From Variovorax paradoxus (GTDB lineage Bacteria > Pseudomonadota > Gammaproteobacteria > Burkholderiales > Burkholderiaceae_C): a stretch of DNA of 64,000 nt. The stretch covers positions 1 through 64,000 of the forward strand of contig NZ_JXQQ01000052.1 in assembly GCF_000834655.1 (NCBI RefSeq), read 5' to 3'. The notes below the pieces were generated by a model. That model made no database searches and was not told the origin of the DNA. It saw only the letters and a list, made by a program, of their open reading frames with translations. Shown here in pieces: positions 18,519 to 28,128 of this stretch. Both the position numbers and the translations under genes were made by a program. Position 1 is the first letter of the stretch, and each line of letters opens with the position of its first letter.

Positions 18519-18758
18519 ATGCGCCGCGCAAACCCTGCGTTCGCACACCCACCGTTGGACTCCAATCTCCACTCCCTTTCCCGCCAGCTGATCGAACTGC
18601 GCATCGAGCACGCCGATCTGGACGCCACCATCGACCGCCTCGCCGAAGCCTCGACGCAAGACGAACTCCTGCTGCGGCGGCTGAAGAAGCGACGTCTCGC
18701 GCTGCGCGACCAGATCACGCGCGTGGAGAACATGCTCGATCCGAGAGAGCCCGCGTGA
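18519..18758 (+). CDS. YdcH/DUF465-family small protein
   Basis: The 79-residue helical hairpin protein has the DUF465 pattern: NLHSLSRQLIELRIEHADLD, then a turn, then LLLRRLKKRRLALRDQITR. Members are small antiparallel helix pairs of unknown function. The stop codon overlaps the GTG start of the DinG-type helicase (GTGA), so the helicase is probably translated by coupling to it. The gap to the divergent phosphatase gene is 72 bases and must hold both promoters. Confidence 0.8.
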   Translation: MRRANPAFAHPPLDSNLHSLSRQLIELRIEHADLDATIDRLAEASTQDELLLRRLKKRRLALRDQITRVENMLDPREPA

Positions 18759-20821
18759 CCGAGTCGCTCGAGGACAAGGTGCGCGATGCGTTCGCGCAGG
18801 GCGGGGTGCTCTCGCATGCCGCCGATCAGTTCCGCGAACGCTCTGGCCAGACCGACATGGCGATGGCGGTAGCCCGCACCATCGACCAGGGCGGCGTGCT
18901 CGTGGTCGAGGCCGGCACCGGTGTCGGCAAGACCTTTTCGTATCTCGTGCCGGCACTGCTGAGTGGCGAGCGCGTGTTGCTGTCGACAGCCACCAAGACC
19001 CTGCAGGACCAGCTCTTCGGTCGCGACCTGCCGCGGCTGGTCGAGGCCTTCGGGCTGCCGGTGCGCACGGCGCTCCTGAAGGGGCGGGGCAGCTACCTGT
19101 GCCTGCACCGGCTCGACACGGCGCGCCACGACGCCTCCTTGCCCGAACGCGGGAGCCTTCGCACGCTCGCCAAGATCGAGCAATGGTCCAAGGCCACGCG
19201 CACCGGCGACCTGGCCGAGCTGCCGGGACTCGACGAGCGTTCGCCGCTGATTCCGCTGATCACGTCCACGCGCGAGAACTGCCTGGGCGCGCAGTGCCCG
19301 CAGTTCAAGCCCTGCCACGTCAACCTGGCGCGGCGCGAGGCGCTGGCGGCCGACATCGTCGTCATCAACCACCACCTGTTCTTTGCCGATCTCGCGGTGC
19401 GCGAGACCGGCATGGCGGAATTGCTCCCGACCGTGAGCGTGGTGGTGTTCGACGAGGCGCATCAACTCAACGAGACCGGCGTGCAGTTTCTGGGCGCGCA
19501 GCTCGGCAGCGGCCAGGCCCTCGACTTCGCGCGCGACATGCTGGGGGCCGGCCTTCAGCATGCGCGCGGGCTGGTCGACTGGCAGCTGCTGGTGGCCTCG
19601 GTCGAGCGGGCCGCGCGCGAGCTGCGGCTGGTGGTCGGCAAGCAATGGCCCGGCGCCAAGCTGCGCTGGCTGGGCGAGTCGCCCGAGGGGGTCGATCCCG
19701 GTGCCTGGCAGAGGTCGCTCGAAGACCTGCAGCACTCATTCGAGATGGCAGCCGAAGGGCTCGACACCGTCAGCGAAATTTCTCCCGACTTCGTGCGGCT
19801 TCACGAGCGGGCGCAGCAACTCGCCAAGCGCGCGGCGCGCTTCGCGCTGCCATGCGCGGTCGATTCCGTGCGCTGGGTGGACGTGGGCTCGCAGCTGCGG
19901 CTGATCGAATCGCCGCTCGACATCGCCGAGGCGATGCGCAAGCGCGTGCTCAAGATCAGCGAGCCGGACGACGAGGACGACAGCGACACCGATGCATACG
20001 GCGAGCGCCCCGCGGCGCAGGAGCGGGAGCCCGATCGCCGCGCCTGGGTTTTCACCTCCGCCACGTTGGGTGACGAGCCCACGCTGCGTTGGTTCACCGA
20101 GCCGTGCGGACTGGGCGATGCCGAGGTGCTGCGCGTGCAGAGCCCGTTCGACTACGCATCGCAGGCCGCGCTCTATGTGCCGCGCGTTTTTCCGAAACCC
20201 AACGATGCCTCGCACAGCACGAAGGTTGCGCAACTGGCTGCACGCGGCGCCGCCGAACTGGGCGGCCGCACGCTGGTGCTGACAACCACGCTGCGCGCAT
20301 TGCGCACCATCGGCGATGCGATGAAGCAGCACTTCGAACTGCTCGATGCGGCGGTGCGGCCCGAGGTGCTGGTGCAAGGCGAACTGCCCAAGCGCGTGCT
20401 GATGGAGCGATTCCGCGAGGGTGCGAACGAGGGGCGTGCCGGCTGCGTGCTGGTCGCATCGGCGTCGTTCTGGGAGGGCTTCGATGCGCCGGGCGATGCG
20501 CTGCAGCTGGTGGTGATCGACAAGCTGCCGTTCCCGCCGCCCAACGATCCGCTGGTCGAGGCGCGCTCGCAGCGCCTGGAAGCCCAGGGGCGCAGTTCGT
20601 TCAGCGACTATTCGTTGCCCGAGGCGGCCGTGGCGCTCAAGCAGGGGGCGGGGCGTTTGATTCGCCGCGAGACCGACAGCGGTGTGCTGGCGATTTGCGA
20701 TACCCGGCTGGTCGCCATGGGCTATGGCCGCCGACTGCTGGCAGCGCTGCCGCCGATGCGGCGGCTGGAATCCGAAGCGGATTTCGAGAGCGCGATCGGC
20801 GCGCTCAAGAATCCGTACTAG
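18755..20821 (+). CDS. DinG/YoaA-type Fe-S ATP-dependent DNA helicase
   Basis: The 688-residue superfamily 2 XPD-like helicase has Walker A in EAGTGVGKTFSYLVPAL (about residue 52) and the DEAH box in VVVFDEAHQLNE (about 233). Four cysteines suited to a [4Fe-4S] cluster (SYLC near 115, then CLGAQCPQFKPC near 176-187) lie between motifs Ia and II as in XPD/DinG. C-terminal motifs include ASASFWEGFDAPGD and the arginine-finger region QGAGRLIRRETD. Such enzymes resolve R-loops, D-loops or G-quadruplexes 5'-3'. The GTG start at 18755 overlaps the YdcH stop; longer upstream frames run through the YdcH gene and carry no homology. Confidence 0.9.
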   Translation: MTESLEDKVRDAFAQGGVLSHAADQFRERSGQTDMAMAVARTIDQGGVLVVEAGTGVGKTFSYLVPALLSGERVLLSTATKTLQDQLFGRDLPRLVEAFGLPVRTALLKGRGSYLCLHRLDTARHDASLPERGSLRTLAKIEQWSKATRTGDLAELPGLDERSPLIPLITSTRENCLGAQCPQFKPCHVNLARREALAADIVVINHHLFFADLAVRETGMAELLPTVSVVVFDEAHQLNETGVQFLGAQLGSGQALDFARDMLGAGLQHARGLVDWQLLVASVERAARELRLVVGKQWPGAKLRWLGESPEGVDPGAWQRSLEDLQHSFEMAAEGLDTVSEISPDFVRLHERAQQLAKRAARFALPCAVDSVRWVDVGSQLRLIESPLDIAEAMRKRVLKISEPDDEDDSDTDAYGERPAAQEREPDRRAWVFTSATLGDEPTLRWFTEPCGLGDAEVLRVQSPFDYASQAALYVPRVFPKPNDASHSTKVAQLAARGAAELGGRTLVLTTTLRALRTIGDAMKQHFELLDAAVRPEVLVQGELPKRVLMERFREGANEGRAGCVLVASASFWEGFDAPGDALQLVVIDKLPFPPPNDPLVEARSQRLEAQGRSSFSDYSLPEAAVALKQGAGRLIRRETDSGVLAICDTRLVAMGYGRRLLAALPPMRRLESEADFESAIGALKNPY

Positions 20822-20835
20822 ACGCTAGAAGCGTC

Positions 20836-21642
20836 TTACCAGAGCTTCCACCAAGGGTCGTTGCTGCCCTTGAAACCGTTGGCGAGGTAGGTGCTCTGCG
20901 GATAGTTGGTGGTCAGCACGCGCTGGGCGTCGTCGCGCAGGTCGTTCATGCCGAGCGCGTCGTACGACTTCACCATGATGTACAGGGCTTCTTCGAGCGC
21001 CGGCACTTCGCGGTAGTCGGACAGCGCGATCTGCGCCCGGTTGATGGCCGCCAGGTAGGCGCCGCGCGAGTAGTAGTAGCGCGCCACGTGAACCTCGTAC
21101 TGCGCGAGCGAGTTCACGATGTAGTTCATGCGCTGGCGCGCGTCGGGTGCGTAGCGCGAATCGGGAAAGCGCGTGACGAGGTCGCGGAACGACTCGAACG
21201 ATTCCTTGGCGGCCTTCTGATCGCGCTCGGACAGGTCCTGGCGCGTGAGGAATGCGAACATGCCCAGGTCGTCGTTGAAGTTGATCACGCCCTTCAGGTA
21301 GAGCGCGTAATCGAGCGCCGGGCTGGCCGGGTGCAGCTTCATGAAGCGGTCGATGGTGGCGATGGCGTTGGCCTTTTCGCCGCCCTTGTACTGGGCGTAG
21401 GCCTTTTCCAACTGGGCCTGCTGCGCAAGCGGGGTGCCGGCGGCGCGGCCTTCGAGCTTCTCGTACAGGGGCACGGCCTTGTCGTAGGCACCCGAGCTGG
21501 ATTCTTCCTTGGCTTCCGAGTAAATGCGGTTGGGGCTCCAGTTGGCGGTCTTGTCTTCCTTGGTGGAAGAGCAGCCGGTAGCGAGCAGAGCCGCCGCGCT
21601 GAGCGCGATCCAGGCGGGGACCGATAATTTGGCGCGAAACAT
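20836..21642 (-). CDS. bamD: Outer-membrane protein assembly factor BamD
   Basis: The 268-residue lipoprotein has signal MFRAKLSVPAWIAL and lipobox LLATGC with lipidated Cys24. The body is a series of TPR-like helical pairs (RIYSEAKEESSSGAYDKAVP, AQLEKAYAQYKGGEKANAI, FRDLVTRFPDSRYAPDARQR) as in BamD/ComL. It bridges BamA to BamCE and is essential for beta-barrel insertion. An alternative start at 21675 would put 11 extra residues before the signal and is less likely. BamB of the same complex is at 32399-33541. Confidence 0.95.
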   Translation of the reverse strand: MFRAKLSVPAWIALSAAALLATGCSSTKEDKTANWSPNRIYSEAKEESSSGAYDKAVPLYEKLEGRAAGTPLAQQAQLEKAYAQYKGGEKANAIATIDRFMKLHPASPALDYALYLKGVINFNDDLGMFAFLTRQDLSERDQKAAKESFESFRDLVTRFPDSRYAPDARQRMNYIVNSLAQYEVHVARYYYSRGAYLAAINRAQIALSDYREVPALEEALYIMVKSYDALGMNDLRDDAQRVLTTNYPQSTYLANGFKGSNDPWWKLW

Positions 21643-21674
21643 CACATACGGCTTTCGTGAAACAGTTGCCTTCA

Positions 21675-21680
21675 ATTATA
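21675..21680 (-). promoter_or_regulatory. -10 element of bamD
   Basis: A perfect TATAAT lies on the minus strand 33 bases before the bamD start codon, in a short AT-rich patch between the divergent genes. No convincing -35 hexamer is visible at 16-18 bases. Confidence 0.4.
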
Positions 21681-21713
21681 TCGACCGACCCTTCGGCCGA
21701 TCCCCCGGAAACC

Positions 21714-22682
21714 ATGGAGCTCGAAGAGGGCGCCGATCCGGTCGAGCCGAGCGAACTGCGCTCCTTCGGCATCAGCCAGGACCAGCACGGGCAGCGGCTC
21801 GACCGCGCGCTGGCCGTGCTGGTGCCTGAATTTTCCAGAAGTTACCTGCAGCAATTGATCGAAGCCGGCGCTGTCGAGCTCCAGGGCCGCACGCTCACCA
21901 AGGCCTCGGCCACCGTGCGCGCGGGGCAGGCGGGGCACATCGAACTGCGGCCCACGCCCCAGAGCCAGGCCTTCAGGCCCGAGCCGATGGACCTCGTCAC
22001 CGTGTACGAGGACGAGCACCTGCGCATCATCGACAAGCCGGCCGGCCTGGTCGTGCATCCGGCGCCGGGCCACTGGAGCGGCACGCTCCTGAACGGGCTG
22101 CTGGCGCTGGATGCGAAGGCCGTGCTGCTGCCACGCGCGGGCATCGTGCACCGACTCGACCGCGACACCAGCGGGCTGATGGTCGTTGCGCGCACCCGCG
22201 CCGCGATGGACGCGATGGTCGCGCTGATCGCCGCGCGCGAGGTCAAACGGCAGTACCTAGCGATCGGGCACAAGCCGTGGGTCGGCGCCGCGGCCCGACA
22301 GGTCGATGCCCCGATCGGGCGCGATCCGCGCAACCGGCTGCGCATGGCCGTGGTCGACCTGGAGCGCCATTCGGGCAAGACGGCGCGCACGCTGATCGAG
22401 CGGCTCGACAGCCATTCCGAAGGGTGCGTGGTGCGCTGCACGCTCGAAACCGGCCGCACGCACCAGATTCGCGTGCACATGGCATCGATCGGACATCCGC
22501 TGGTCGGCGACGCGCTGTACGGCGGCGCCCCCGCGGTCGGCCTCGCGCGCCAGGGGCTCCACGCGTTCCGGCTGGCGTTCGTGCATCCCATCACGCAAGC
22601 GGCCCTGGAGTTCCGATCCCCGCCGCCACCGGACCTCGTCCAGGCGTTGCAGTCCTGGGGGCTGGACTACAATCGCGCCTGA
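21714..22682 (+). CDS. rluD: 23S rRNA pseudouridine synthase RluD
   Basis: The 322-residue RluA-family synthase makes pseudouridines at positions 1911, 1915 and 1917 of 23S rRNA. It has an N-terminal S4 domain (GQRLDRALAVLVPEFSRSYL), then the catalytic domain with motif I RIIDKPAGLVVHP and motif II GIVHRLDRDTSGLMVVA, whose Asp in RLDRD is catalytic, and RTHQIRVHMASIGHP. The ATG at 21714 is chosen over a GTG at 21657: the 19 extra codons have low third-position GC and lie only 14 bases from the divergent bamD start, where its -10 element sits. The last codons contain the TACAATC motif that may serve scpB. Confidence 0.93.
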   Translation: MELEEGADPVEPSELRSFGISQDQHGQRLDRALAVLVPEFSRSYLQQLIEAGAVELQGRTLTKASATVRAGQAGHIELRPTPQSQAFRPEPMDLVTVYEDEHLRIIDKPAGLVVHPAPGHWSGTLLNGLLALDAKAVLLPRAGIVHRLDRDTSGLMVVARTRAAMDAMVALIAAREVKRQYLAIGHKPWVGAAARQVDAPIGRDPRNRLRMAVVDLERHSGKTARTLIERLDSHSEGCVVRCTLETGRTHQIRVHMASIGHPLVGDALYGGAPAVGLARQGLHAFRLAFVHPITQAALEFRSPPPPDLVQALQSWGLDYNRA

Positions 22683-22811
22683 CGGCCCGAGGGCCGCGCC
22701 GGCCCCCCGATGCCGGCCCTGCGTTGCACTCGCCGCGTGCCGGCAACGCCTCCTTCTTTCATCCTTCTGAACAAGCGTCCCCGAGGCGCCTTTTCCCGGA
22801 TAACGCGAACC

Positions 22812-23726
22812 ATGAATACGGCGGATGCCAAGCGCATTCTCGAAACCGCCTTGATCTGTTCGAGCCAGCCGTTGCCGGTGCGCGATCTGCGCGTGCTGTT
22901 CGACGACGAACTGGGCGTGGACACCATCAAGGTGCTGTTGCTTGAACTGCAGGAAGACTGGGCGCAACGCGGCCTGGAGCTGGTGAGCGTCGGCAGCGGC
23001 TGGCGCTTCCAGAGCCGGCCCGAGATGCGCGACCACCTCGATCGCCTGCACCCCGAGAAGCCGCCGCGCTACACGCGCGCCGCGCTCGAGACGCTGGCCA
23101 TCATTGCCTACCGCCAACCGGCCACGCGCGGCGACATGGAAGACATCCGGGGCGTCACGATCAATTCGCTCATCCTGAAACAGCTCGAGGACCGCGGCTG
23201 GGTCGAGGTGATCGGCCACCGCGAGACCGTCGGCCGGCCCGCGCTCTACGCGACCACCCGTCAGTTTCTCGACGACCTCGGTCTTGCCTCGCTCGACCAG
23301 TTGCCCCTGATCGAAACGCCCGCACAGCAGGCCGCGCTGGTCGATGCGCTCGAACAGGCGTCCGGCGACCAGCCGGGCCTGCCTATGGATGCGGTGGCCG
23401 AGTCCGATGCCGACGCATCCGCCGATGGCGCTGCGGACGTAACGCCGGAAGATTTGTCGCCAGAGGCGCCGCTGCCGGCCGACGGCACGATCGAAGCCGC
23501 TCCAGAGGTGGTGCAAGCCGCCGCAGCGCAGGTCGCCGAAGACGCCGCATCCGCCGACCTGGCCGAAGCCGAGGAAGCCCCGCTACCTGCAGGCGACGAA
23601 GCCGGGTCTCCCGCCGAAGGCGAGCCCACCCCCGTTATCGACTCCGATCCCGATCCCGATGCCGCGTCCCAGGACGAGGCCGACCCCCACGCAGTTCCTC
23701 CGGAAAAACCCCATGAGCCCATCTGA
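22812..23726 (+). CDS. scpB: Chromosome segregation/condensation protein ScpB
   Basis: The 304-residue protein's first ~165 residues are the ScpB winged-helix pair ([71 protein letters not shown]). It works with SMC and ScpA as kleisin partner in chromosome compaction. From about residue 185 a long acidic Ala/Asp/Glu/Pro tail follows that looks disordered and is an extension relative to typical ScpB. The ATG at 22812 starts directly at the conserved domain. The 3' end overlaps the rluB start by 14 bases, indicating coupling. scpA is not adjacent here. Confidence 0.93.
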   Translation: MNTADAKRILETALICSSQPLPVRDLRVLFDDELGVDTIKVLLLELQEDWAQRGLELVSVGSGWRFQSRPEMRDHLDRLHPEKPPRYTRAALETLAIIAYRQPATRGDMEDIRGVTINSLILKQLEDRGWVEVIGHRETVGRPALYATTRQFLDDLGLASLDQLPLIETPAQQAALVDALEQASGDQPGLPMDAVAESDADASADGAADVTPEDLSPEAPLPADGTIEAAPEVVQAAAAQVAEDAASADLAEAEEAPLPAGDEAGSPAEGEPTPVIDSDPDPDAASQDEADPHAVPPEKPHEPI

Positions 23727-25515
23727 CATCGACGACGCGGGAATCCAGCCGGTCGCGCCTGAATCCGAGCAAAAGGAGGCGCCGGTGACCGAGCAGGCTG
23801 CGGATGCCGGCATCGATTCCGCAGCGCCTGCTGATGGCGAGGCTCCCAAGAAGCGGCGCCCACGCAAGAAGAAGGTGGTCGAGGCTGCTGGCGACGAGGC
23901 AGAGGCATCCTCTACGGTCGAGCAGGCCGAGCCGGTGAACCCCGAGGTTCAAACACCGGCTGTGACCGCCGCAGTCGAGGAGGCCGCTCCGATCGAAGCA
24001 GCCCGGCAGGAGCGCCCGGCAGAGGAAGCGCCTCGCGATGACCGGAGTGATCAAGGCGACGACGAGGACGAAGACGAAGACGAAGAACCCGACGAGGAAG
24101 AAGACGACCTGGACCGCGCTCGCCGCGCCGCCGAGCGCGAACAGCGCAACGCTCCGCCGACCGAGCCGATCCGCTTCGCGGACGTCATCTCTGGCCAGTT
24201 CGACGCCGACGAGGAAAGCCCCGAGGTGCCGCCGCTCAAGCGCGTGCTGCTGCCCGAAGCCGATTCGCCCAAGCTGCACAAGGTGCTGGCCCAGGCCGGC
24301 CTGGGTTCGCGGCTGGAGATGGAGTCGCTGATCCTGCAGGGCCGCATTTCCGTCAACAACGAGCCCGCGCACATCGGCCAGCGCATCCAGTACGGCGACC
24401 AGGTCAAGATCAACGGCAAGCCGATCCGCTACCGCATCGCCCCCCCGCCGCCGCGCGTGATCGCCTATCACAAACCTGTCGGCGAGGTGGTTACGCATGA
24501 CGATCCTCAGAACCGCCCCACGGTGTTTCGCAAGCTCCCGCGCCTGCAGCAGGGCAAGTGGCAGTCGGTCGGCCGCCTCGACCTGAACACCGAAGGCCTG
24601 CTGCTGTTCAGCAGCTCCGGCGACCTGGCCAATCAACTGATGCACCCGCGCTTCGGCCTGGAGCGCGAGTACGCGGTGCGCGTATTGGGCGCGCTCAGCA
24701 GCGAAGAGAAGCAGAAGCTGCTCGACGGCGTGCGCCTGGAAGACGGCATGGCCCAGTTCGGCACCATCGAAGAAGGAGGCGGCGAAGGTTCCAACTGCTG
24801 GTACCGCGTCACCATTTCCGAAGGCCGCAACCGCGAAGTGCGCCGGTTGTTCGAGTCGGTGGGCCATGCGGTCAGCCGGCTGATCCGTATCCGCTATGGC
24901 GCGATGGTGCTGCCGCGCGGCCTGAAGCGCGGCGCCTGGATGGAGCTGGACGAGCGCGACATCCGCGCACTGTTCCAGGCATCCGGCGGCGCAGCTGCGC
25001 GCCCCGCGGCGCCCCAGCAACGCGGTCCCGGCGGACCCGACGGCGGTGGCCGCAACGGGCGCAACAAGAAGCGCCGCGGCAACCGCAATGGCGGTGGACA
25101 AGGCCAGGGCCAAGGCCAAGGCCAGCAACCGCGCGAAATGCGCGATGACGGGCGCGAGGCGCCGATTCCTAATCCGCTGGGCGACGGTCGCCCGCCGCGT
25201 GGCGATCGCGGCGGCCGTGCCAACCGCGGCGGCGGCAACGGCGGACCGCCTCAGCAACGGCGCGGCAATGCCGGAGGCAACAACCGCCAGGGGCAGGGCG
25301 GCGGCAATCGCCAGCAGGGCGACGACCGCCAGCCGAGCGGCGCCAATCAACCCGATCCGATGAAGACCTCGCTGGGCTACATCGGTGCCGACAGCTTCTC
25401 GCGTCAGCGCAAGGAGCAGCGCGGAGGCCCGGGGGGGCGCCGCAGCGGTGGCGGGGGCGCCGCGGGTGGCGGCGGTTACGGCGGCCCGGCCGGCTCGCGC
25501 CGCCGCGGACGCTGA
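23713..25515 (+). CDS. rluB: 23S rRNA pseudouridine synthase RluB with long disordered N- and C-terminal extensions
   Basis: The 600-residue protein is far longer than a typical ~290-residue RluB. The core starts at about residue 187 with an S4 domain ([20 protein letters not shown]), followed by the RsuA/RluB catalytic domain with [15 protein letters not shown] (Asp290 catalytic) and the [15 protein letters not shown] motif. It modifies U2605 of 23S rRNA. Before the core is an acidic Glu/Asp/Pro segment with a [17 protein letters not shown] run. After it (from about residue 425) is a Gly/Arg/Asn/Gln-rich RGG-like tail of ~175 residues. The ATG at 23713 lies inside the scpB 3' end. Confidence 0.9.
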   Translation: MSPSDIDDAGIQPVAPESEQKEAPVTEQAADAGIDSAAPADGEAPKKRRPRKKKVVEAAGDEAEASSTVEQAEPVNPEVQTPAVTAAVEEAAPIEAARQERPAEEAPRDDRSDQGDDEDEDEDEEPDEEEDDLDRARRAAEREQRNAPPTEPIRFADVISGQFDADEESPEVPPLKRVLLPEADSPKLHKVLAQAGLGSRLEMESLILQGRISVNNEPAHIGQRIQYGDQVKINGKPIRYRIAPPPPRVIAYHKPVGEVVTHDDPQNRPTVFRKLPRLQQGKWQSVGRLDLNTEGLLLFSSSGDLANQLMHPRFGLEREYAVRVLGALSSEEKQKLLDGVRLEDGMAQFGTIEEGGGEGSNCWYRVTISEGRNREVRRLFESVGHAVSRLIRIRYGAMVLPRGLKRGAWMELDERDIRALFQASGGAAARPAAPQQRGPGGPDGGGRNGRNKKRRGNRNGGGQGQGQGQGQQPREMRDDGREAPIPNPLGDGRPPRGDRGGRANRGGGNGGPPQQRRGNAGGNNRQGQGGGNRQQGDDRQPSGANQPDPMKTSLGYIGADSFSRQRKEQRGGPGGRRSGGGGAAGGGGYGGPAGSRRRGR

Positions 25516-25551
25516 AAACCAGCCGTCACGGCGCGGCTTTCGCGGGGTTTT
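25515..25551 (+). terminator. Possible terminator after rluB
   Basis: AAAACC ... GGTTTT outer arms enclose an AGCCG/CGGCT inner stem and end in a four-T run, starting at the last base of the rluB stop codon. Imperfect, so low confidence. It separates rluB from ndk, which has its own -10-like TAAAATC motif (25577). Confidence 0.3.
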
Positions 25552-25576
25552 CACCAATCCCGAAGGCCGCGCCGGT

Positions 25577-25588
25577 TAAAATCAGAGG
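25577..25588 (+). promoter_or_regulatory. Promoter-like TAAAATC motif of ndk
   Basis: TAAAATCAGAGG, 80 bases before the ndk start, matches the recurrent TANAATC element seen before several genes in this window. No clear -35 hexamer. The following leader (25589-25667) holds no gene. Confidence 0.35.
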
Positions 25589-25667
25589 CTTTGTCGACTG
25601 GTGACGAAACAAATTCGTTGCAGTTGTGACAAAACACTTCAAAATCAAAGCTGCAGGAAGCATTTCA

Positions 25668-26093
25668 ATGGCTATCGAACGTACCCTCTCCATCATCAAG
25701 CCCGACGCAGTCGCAAAGAACGTCATCGGCAAGATCGTTTCCCGCTTCGAAGCTGCCGGCCTCAAGATCGTCGCCGCCAAGCTGGTGCATCTGTCGCGCA
25801 ACGAAGCCGAACAGTTCTACTCGGTCCACAAGGAGCGTCCCTTCTTCAAGGACCTCGTCGAGTTCATGATCTCGGGCCCCGTGTTCGTGCAAGTGCTCGA
25901 AGGTGACAACGCCATCGCCAAGAACCGCGACCTGATGGGCGCCACCGACCCCAAGAAGGCCGCCGCCGGCACCATCCGCGCCGACTTCGCCGACAGCATC
26001 GACGCCAACGCCGTGCACGGTTCGGACGCTCCCGAAACCGCAGCGAACGAAGTGTCGTTCTTCTTCGCCGGCCTCAACGTCTACGCACGCTGA
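25668..26093 (+). CDS. ndk: Nucleoside diphosphate kinase
   Basis: The 141-residue protein has the full family pattern: [17 protein letters not shown] at the N-terminus and the catalytic histidine in [14 protein letters not shown] (about residue 117). It transfers the gamma-phosphate of NTPs to NDPs through phosphohistidine and balances nucleotide pools. The ATG at 25668 is chosen over one 14 codons upstream because it matches the family N-terminus and has an AGGAAG ribosome site 7 bases before it. ndk upstream of rlmN is the usual betaproteobacterial order. Confidence 0.97.
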   Translation: MAIERTLSIIKPDAVAKNVIGKIVSRFEAAGLKIVAAKLVHLSRNEAEQFYSVHKERPFFKDLVEFMISGPVFVQVLEGDNAIAKNRDLMGATDPKKAAAGTIRADFADSIDANAVHGSDAPETAANEVSFFFAGLNVYAR

Positions 26094-26114
26094 AGCCGTC
26101 TGCCGACTGATTCC

Positions 26115-27269
26115 ATGACCACGGCCAACCTGCTCGACTTCGATCTCGAGGGTTTGGCTGCGTTCTGCGAAAAACTCGGCGAGAAGCGTTTCCGCGCCAC
26201 GCAGCTGTTCCGCTGGATCCACCAGCGTGGCGCCAGCGACTTCACCCAGATGACCGATCTGGCCAAGTCGCTGCGCGAGAAACTCGCGACCACCGCGCGC
26301 GTGGAGGCCTTGCCGGTCCTCACGCAGCACGAATCCAAGGACGGCACGATCAAGTGGCTGTTCGACGTCGGCGACGGCAATGCCGTCGAAGCCGTATTCA
26401 TTCCCGAGGACGACCGCGGCACGCTGTGCGTGTCGTCCCAGGCCGGCTGTGCGGTCGGTTGCCGCTTTTGCTCGACCGGGCACCAGGGCTTCAGCCGCAA
26501 CCTGAGCACGGGCGAAATCGTCGCCCAGCTCTGGTTTGCCGAGCACTTCCTGCGCAAGCACCTCAAACGAGACGAGCGCGTCATCTCCAACGTGGTGATG
26601 ATGGGCATGGGCGAGCCGCTGCAGAACTACACGGCGCTGGTGCCCGCGCTGCGCACCATGCTCGACGACAACGCCTACGGGCTGTCGCGCCGCCGTGTCA
26701 CCGTATCGACTTCGGGTGTCGTGCCGATGATCGACCGGCTGGGCACCGACTGCGCCGTGGCCATGGCCGTTTCGCTGCACGCGCCCAACGATGCGCTGCG
26801 CGACGACCTCGTGCCGCTCAATCGCAAGTACCCGATCGCCGAACTGCTCGAAGCCTGCAAGCGCTACCTCGCGCATGCGCCGCGCGACTTCATCACCTTC
26901 GAGTACTGCATGCTCGACGGTGTGAACGACCAGCCCGAGCATGCGCGCCAGCTGATCGAGCTCGTGCGCAAGCACGACGTCTCGTGCAAGTTCAACCTGA
27001 TTCCGTTCAACCCGTTTCCGGCCTCGGGCCTCTTGCGGTCGCCGCAGCCGCGCGTGTTGGCGTTCGCCAGGGCGCTGAGCGAAGCCGGCCTCGTGACCAC
27101 CGTGCGCAAGACGCGCGGCGACGACATCGATGCCGCCTGCGGGCAGCTCGCCGGCGACGTCAAGGACCGCACCCGCGCCGCCGAACGCATGGCCCAGCGC
27201 CGTGCGACGGAACGCCCCGTCGTCTTGCACCCGATGCGCAAGACCCCCACCGTCCCCCAGGAGCATTGA
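26115..27269 (+). CDS. rlmN: Dual-specificity RNA methyltransferase RlmN
   Basis: This is a 384-residue radical SAM enzyme. The cluster motif CAVGCRFC (about residues 112-119) binds [4Fe-4S]; the methyl-carrying C-terminal cysteine is in IDAACGQL (about residue 342). Other blocks are MGMGEPLQN and [11 protein letters not shown]. It methylates C2 of A2503 in 23S rRNA and A37 in some tRNAs. The N-terminal helix segment [15 protein letters not shown] is typical. It is followed after 4 bases by pilW, beginning the long rlmN-to-der gene run. Confidence 0.96.
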   Translation: MTTANLLDFDLEGLAAFCEKLGEKRFRATQLFRWIHQRGASDFTQMTDLAKSLREKLATTARVEALPVLTQHESKDGTIKWLFDVGDGNAVEAVFIPEDDRGTLCVSSQAGCAVGCRFCSTGHQGFSRNLSTGEIVAQLWFAEHFLRKHLKRDERVISNVVMMGMGEPLQNYTALVPALRTMLDDNAYGLSRRRVTVSTSGVVPMIDRLGTDCAVAMAVSLHAPNDALRDDLVPLNRKYPIAELLEACKRYLAHAPRDFITFEYCMLDGVNDQPEHARQLIELVRKHDVSCKFNLIPFNPFPASGLLRSPQPRVLAFARALSEAGLVTTVRKTRGDDIDAACGQLAGDVKDRTRAAERMAQRRATERPVVLHPMRKTPTVPQEH

Positions 27270-27273
27270 AGCG

Positions 27274-28128
27274 ATGAGCAAGGCCTTTCCGATGACCACC
27301 GCGAGCACGCAGCGCCTGCTGGCTGCCAGCCTTGCCGGTGTCGCCGTGGCGTTTCTGCTCACGGGCTGCGTCAACACGCGGACCACCACCACCAGCCTGG
27401 CCGACACCAGCTCGGGCAAGGGCAACGAGATCGTCACCGAGTCCGACGAGACCAACCGGCAGCGCCGCGCGCGCCTGCGCATGGAACTGGCCTCGGGCTA
27501 TTTCGAGCACGGCCAGACCACCGTCGCACTCGACGAAATCAAGCAGGCGCTGGTGGCCGATCCCAACTACGCGGACGCCTATAACCTGCGCGGCCTCGTC
27601 TACATGCGCCTGGAAGATGCGGGCCTGGCCGAAGACAGCTTCCGCCGCGCGATCGCGATCGCTCCGCGCGATCCCAACATCCGCCACAACTACGGCTGGC
27701 TGCTGTGCCAGCAGAACCGCTTTGGCGACGCCGCCCAGCAGTTCACCGAGGCACTCGCCGTGCCCAGCTACAACGACCGTGCCAAGACGCTCATGACGCA
27801 GGGCGTCTGCGAGCTCAAGGCCGGGCTGCGCCCGCAGGCCGAGCGCAGTCTCATGCAGGCCTACGAAATCGACGCCGGCAATCCGGTGGTCGGCTTCAAC
27901 CTGGCGTCGGTGCTGGCGCAGCGCGAAGAGTGGCAGCGCGCGCAGTTCTACATCCGCCGCGTCAACAACAGCCCTTCGGCCAGTGCCGAGACGCTCTGGC
28001 TCGGTATCAAGATCGAACGCAAGCTCAACAACCGCGAGGCCATCGCGCAGTTGGGGGGCCAGCTGCAACGTCGTTTCCCCCAGTCGCGGGAGGCATCAGC
28101 GTACGAGCGCGGGAATTTCAATGACTGA
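27274..28128 (+). CDS. pilW: Type IV pilus biogenesis/stability lipoprotein PilW (PilF)
   Basis: The 284-residue TPR lipoprotein has a lipobox FLLTGC with Cys32 (Cys26 if the alternative ATG at 27292 is used). At least four TPR-like repeats follow (RLRMELASGYFEHGQTTVAL, YADAYNLRGLVYMRLEDAGL, NIRHNYGWLLCQQNRFGDA). PilW/PilF is the pilotin-like protein needed for secretin PilQ assembly. The rlmN-pilW-rodZ-ispG order is conserved in many proteobacteria, so the call rests on both domains and context. An AGGAG ribosome site is present. The stop overlaps the rodZ ATG by 8 bases. Confidence 0.88.
   Translation: MSKAFPMTTASTQRLLAASLAGVAVAFLLTGCVNTRTTTTSLADTSSGKGNEIVTESDETNRQRRARLRMELASGYFEHGQTTVALDEIKQALVADPNYADAYNLRGLVYMRLEDAGLAEDSFRRAIAIAPRDPNIRHNYGWLLCQQNRFGDAAQQFTEALAVPSYNDRAKTLMTQGVCELKAGLRPQAERSLMQAYEIDAGNPVVGFNLASVLAQREEWQRAQFYIRRVNNSPSASAETLWLGIKIERKLNNREAIAQLGGQLQRRFPQSREASAYERGNFND

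Noticed and set aside
20089-21627. Plus-strand open frame of 512 codons running through the helicase 3' end into bamD
   Set aside because: It spans two real genes in wrong frames and has no homology; bamD is clear on the minus strand.
21657-21713. GTG start for rluD 19 codons upstream
   Set aside because: Codons here have low third-position GC, there is no ribosome site and the stretch overlaps the bamD -10 element.
25000-25515. CRISPR-like or satellite repeat in the rluB 3' end
   Set aside because: The repetition comes from Gly/Arg/Gln-rich codons in frame; there are no constant repeats with unique spacers.
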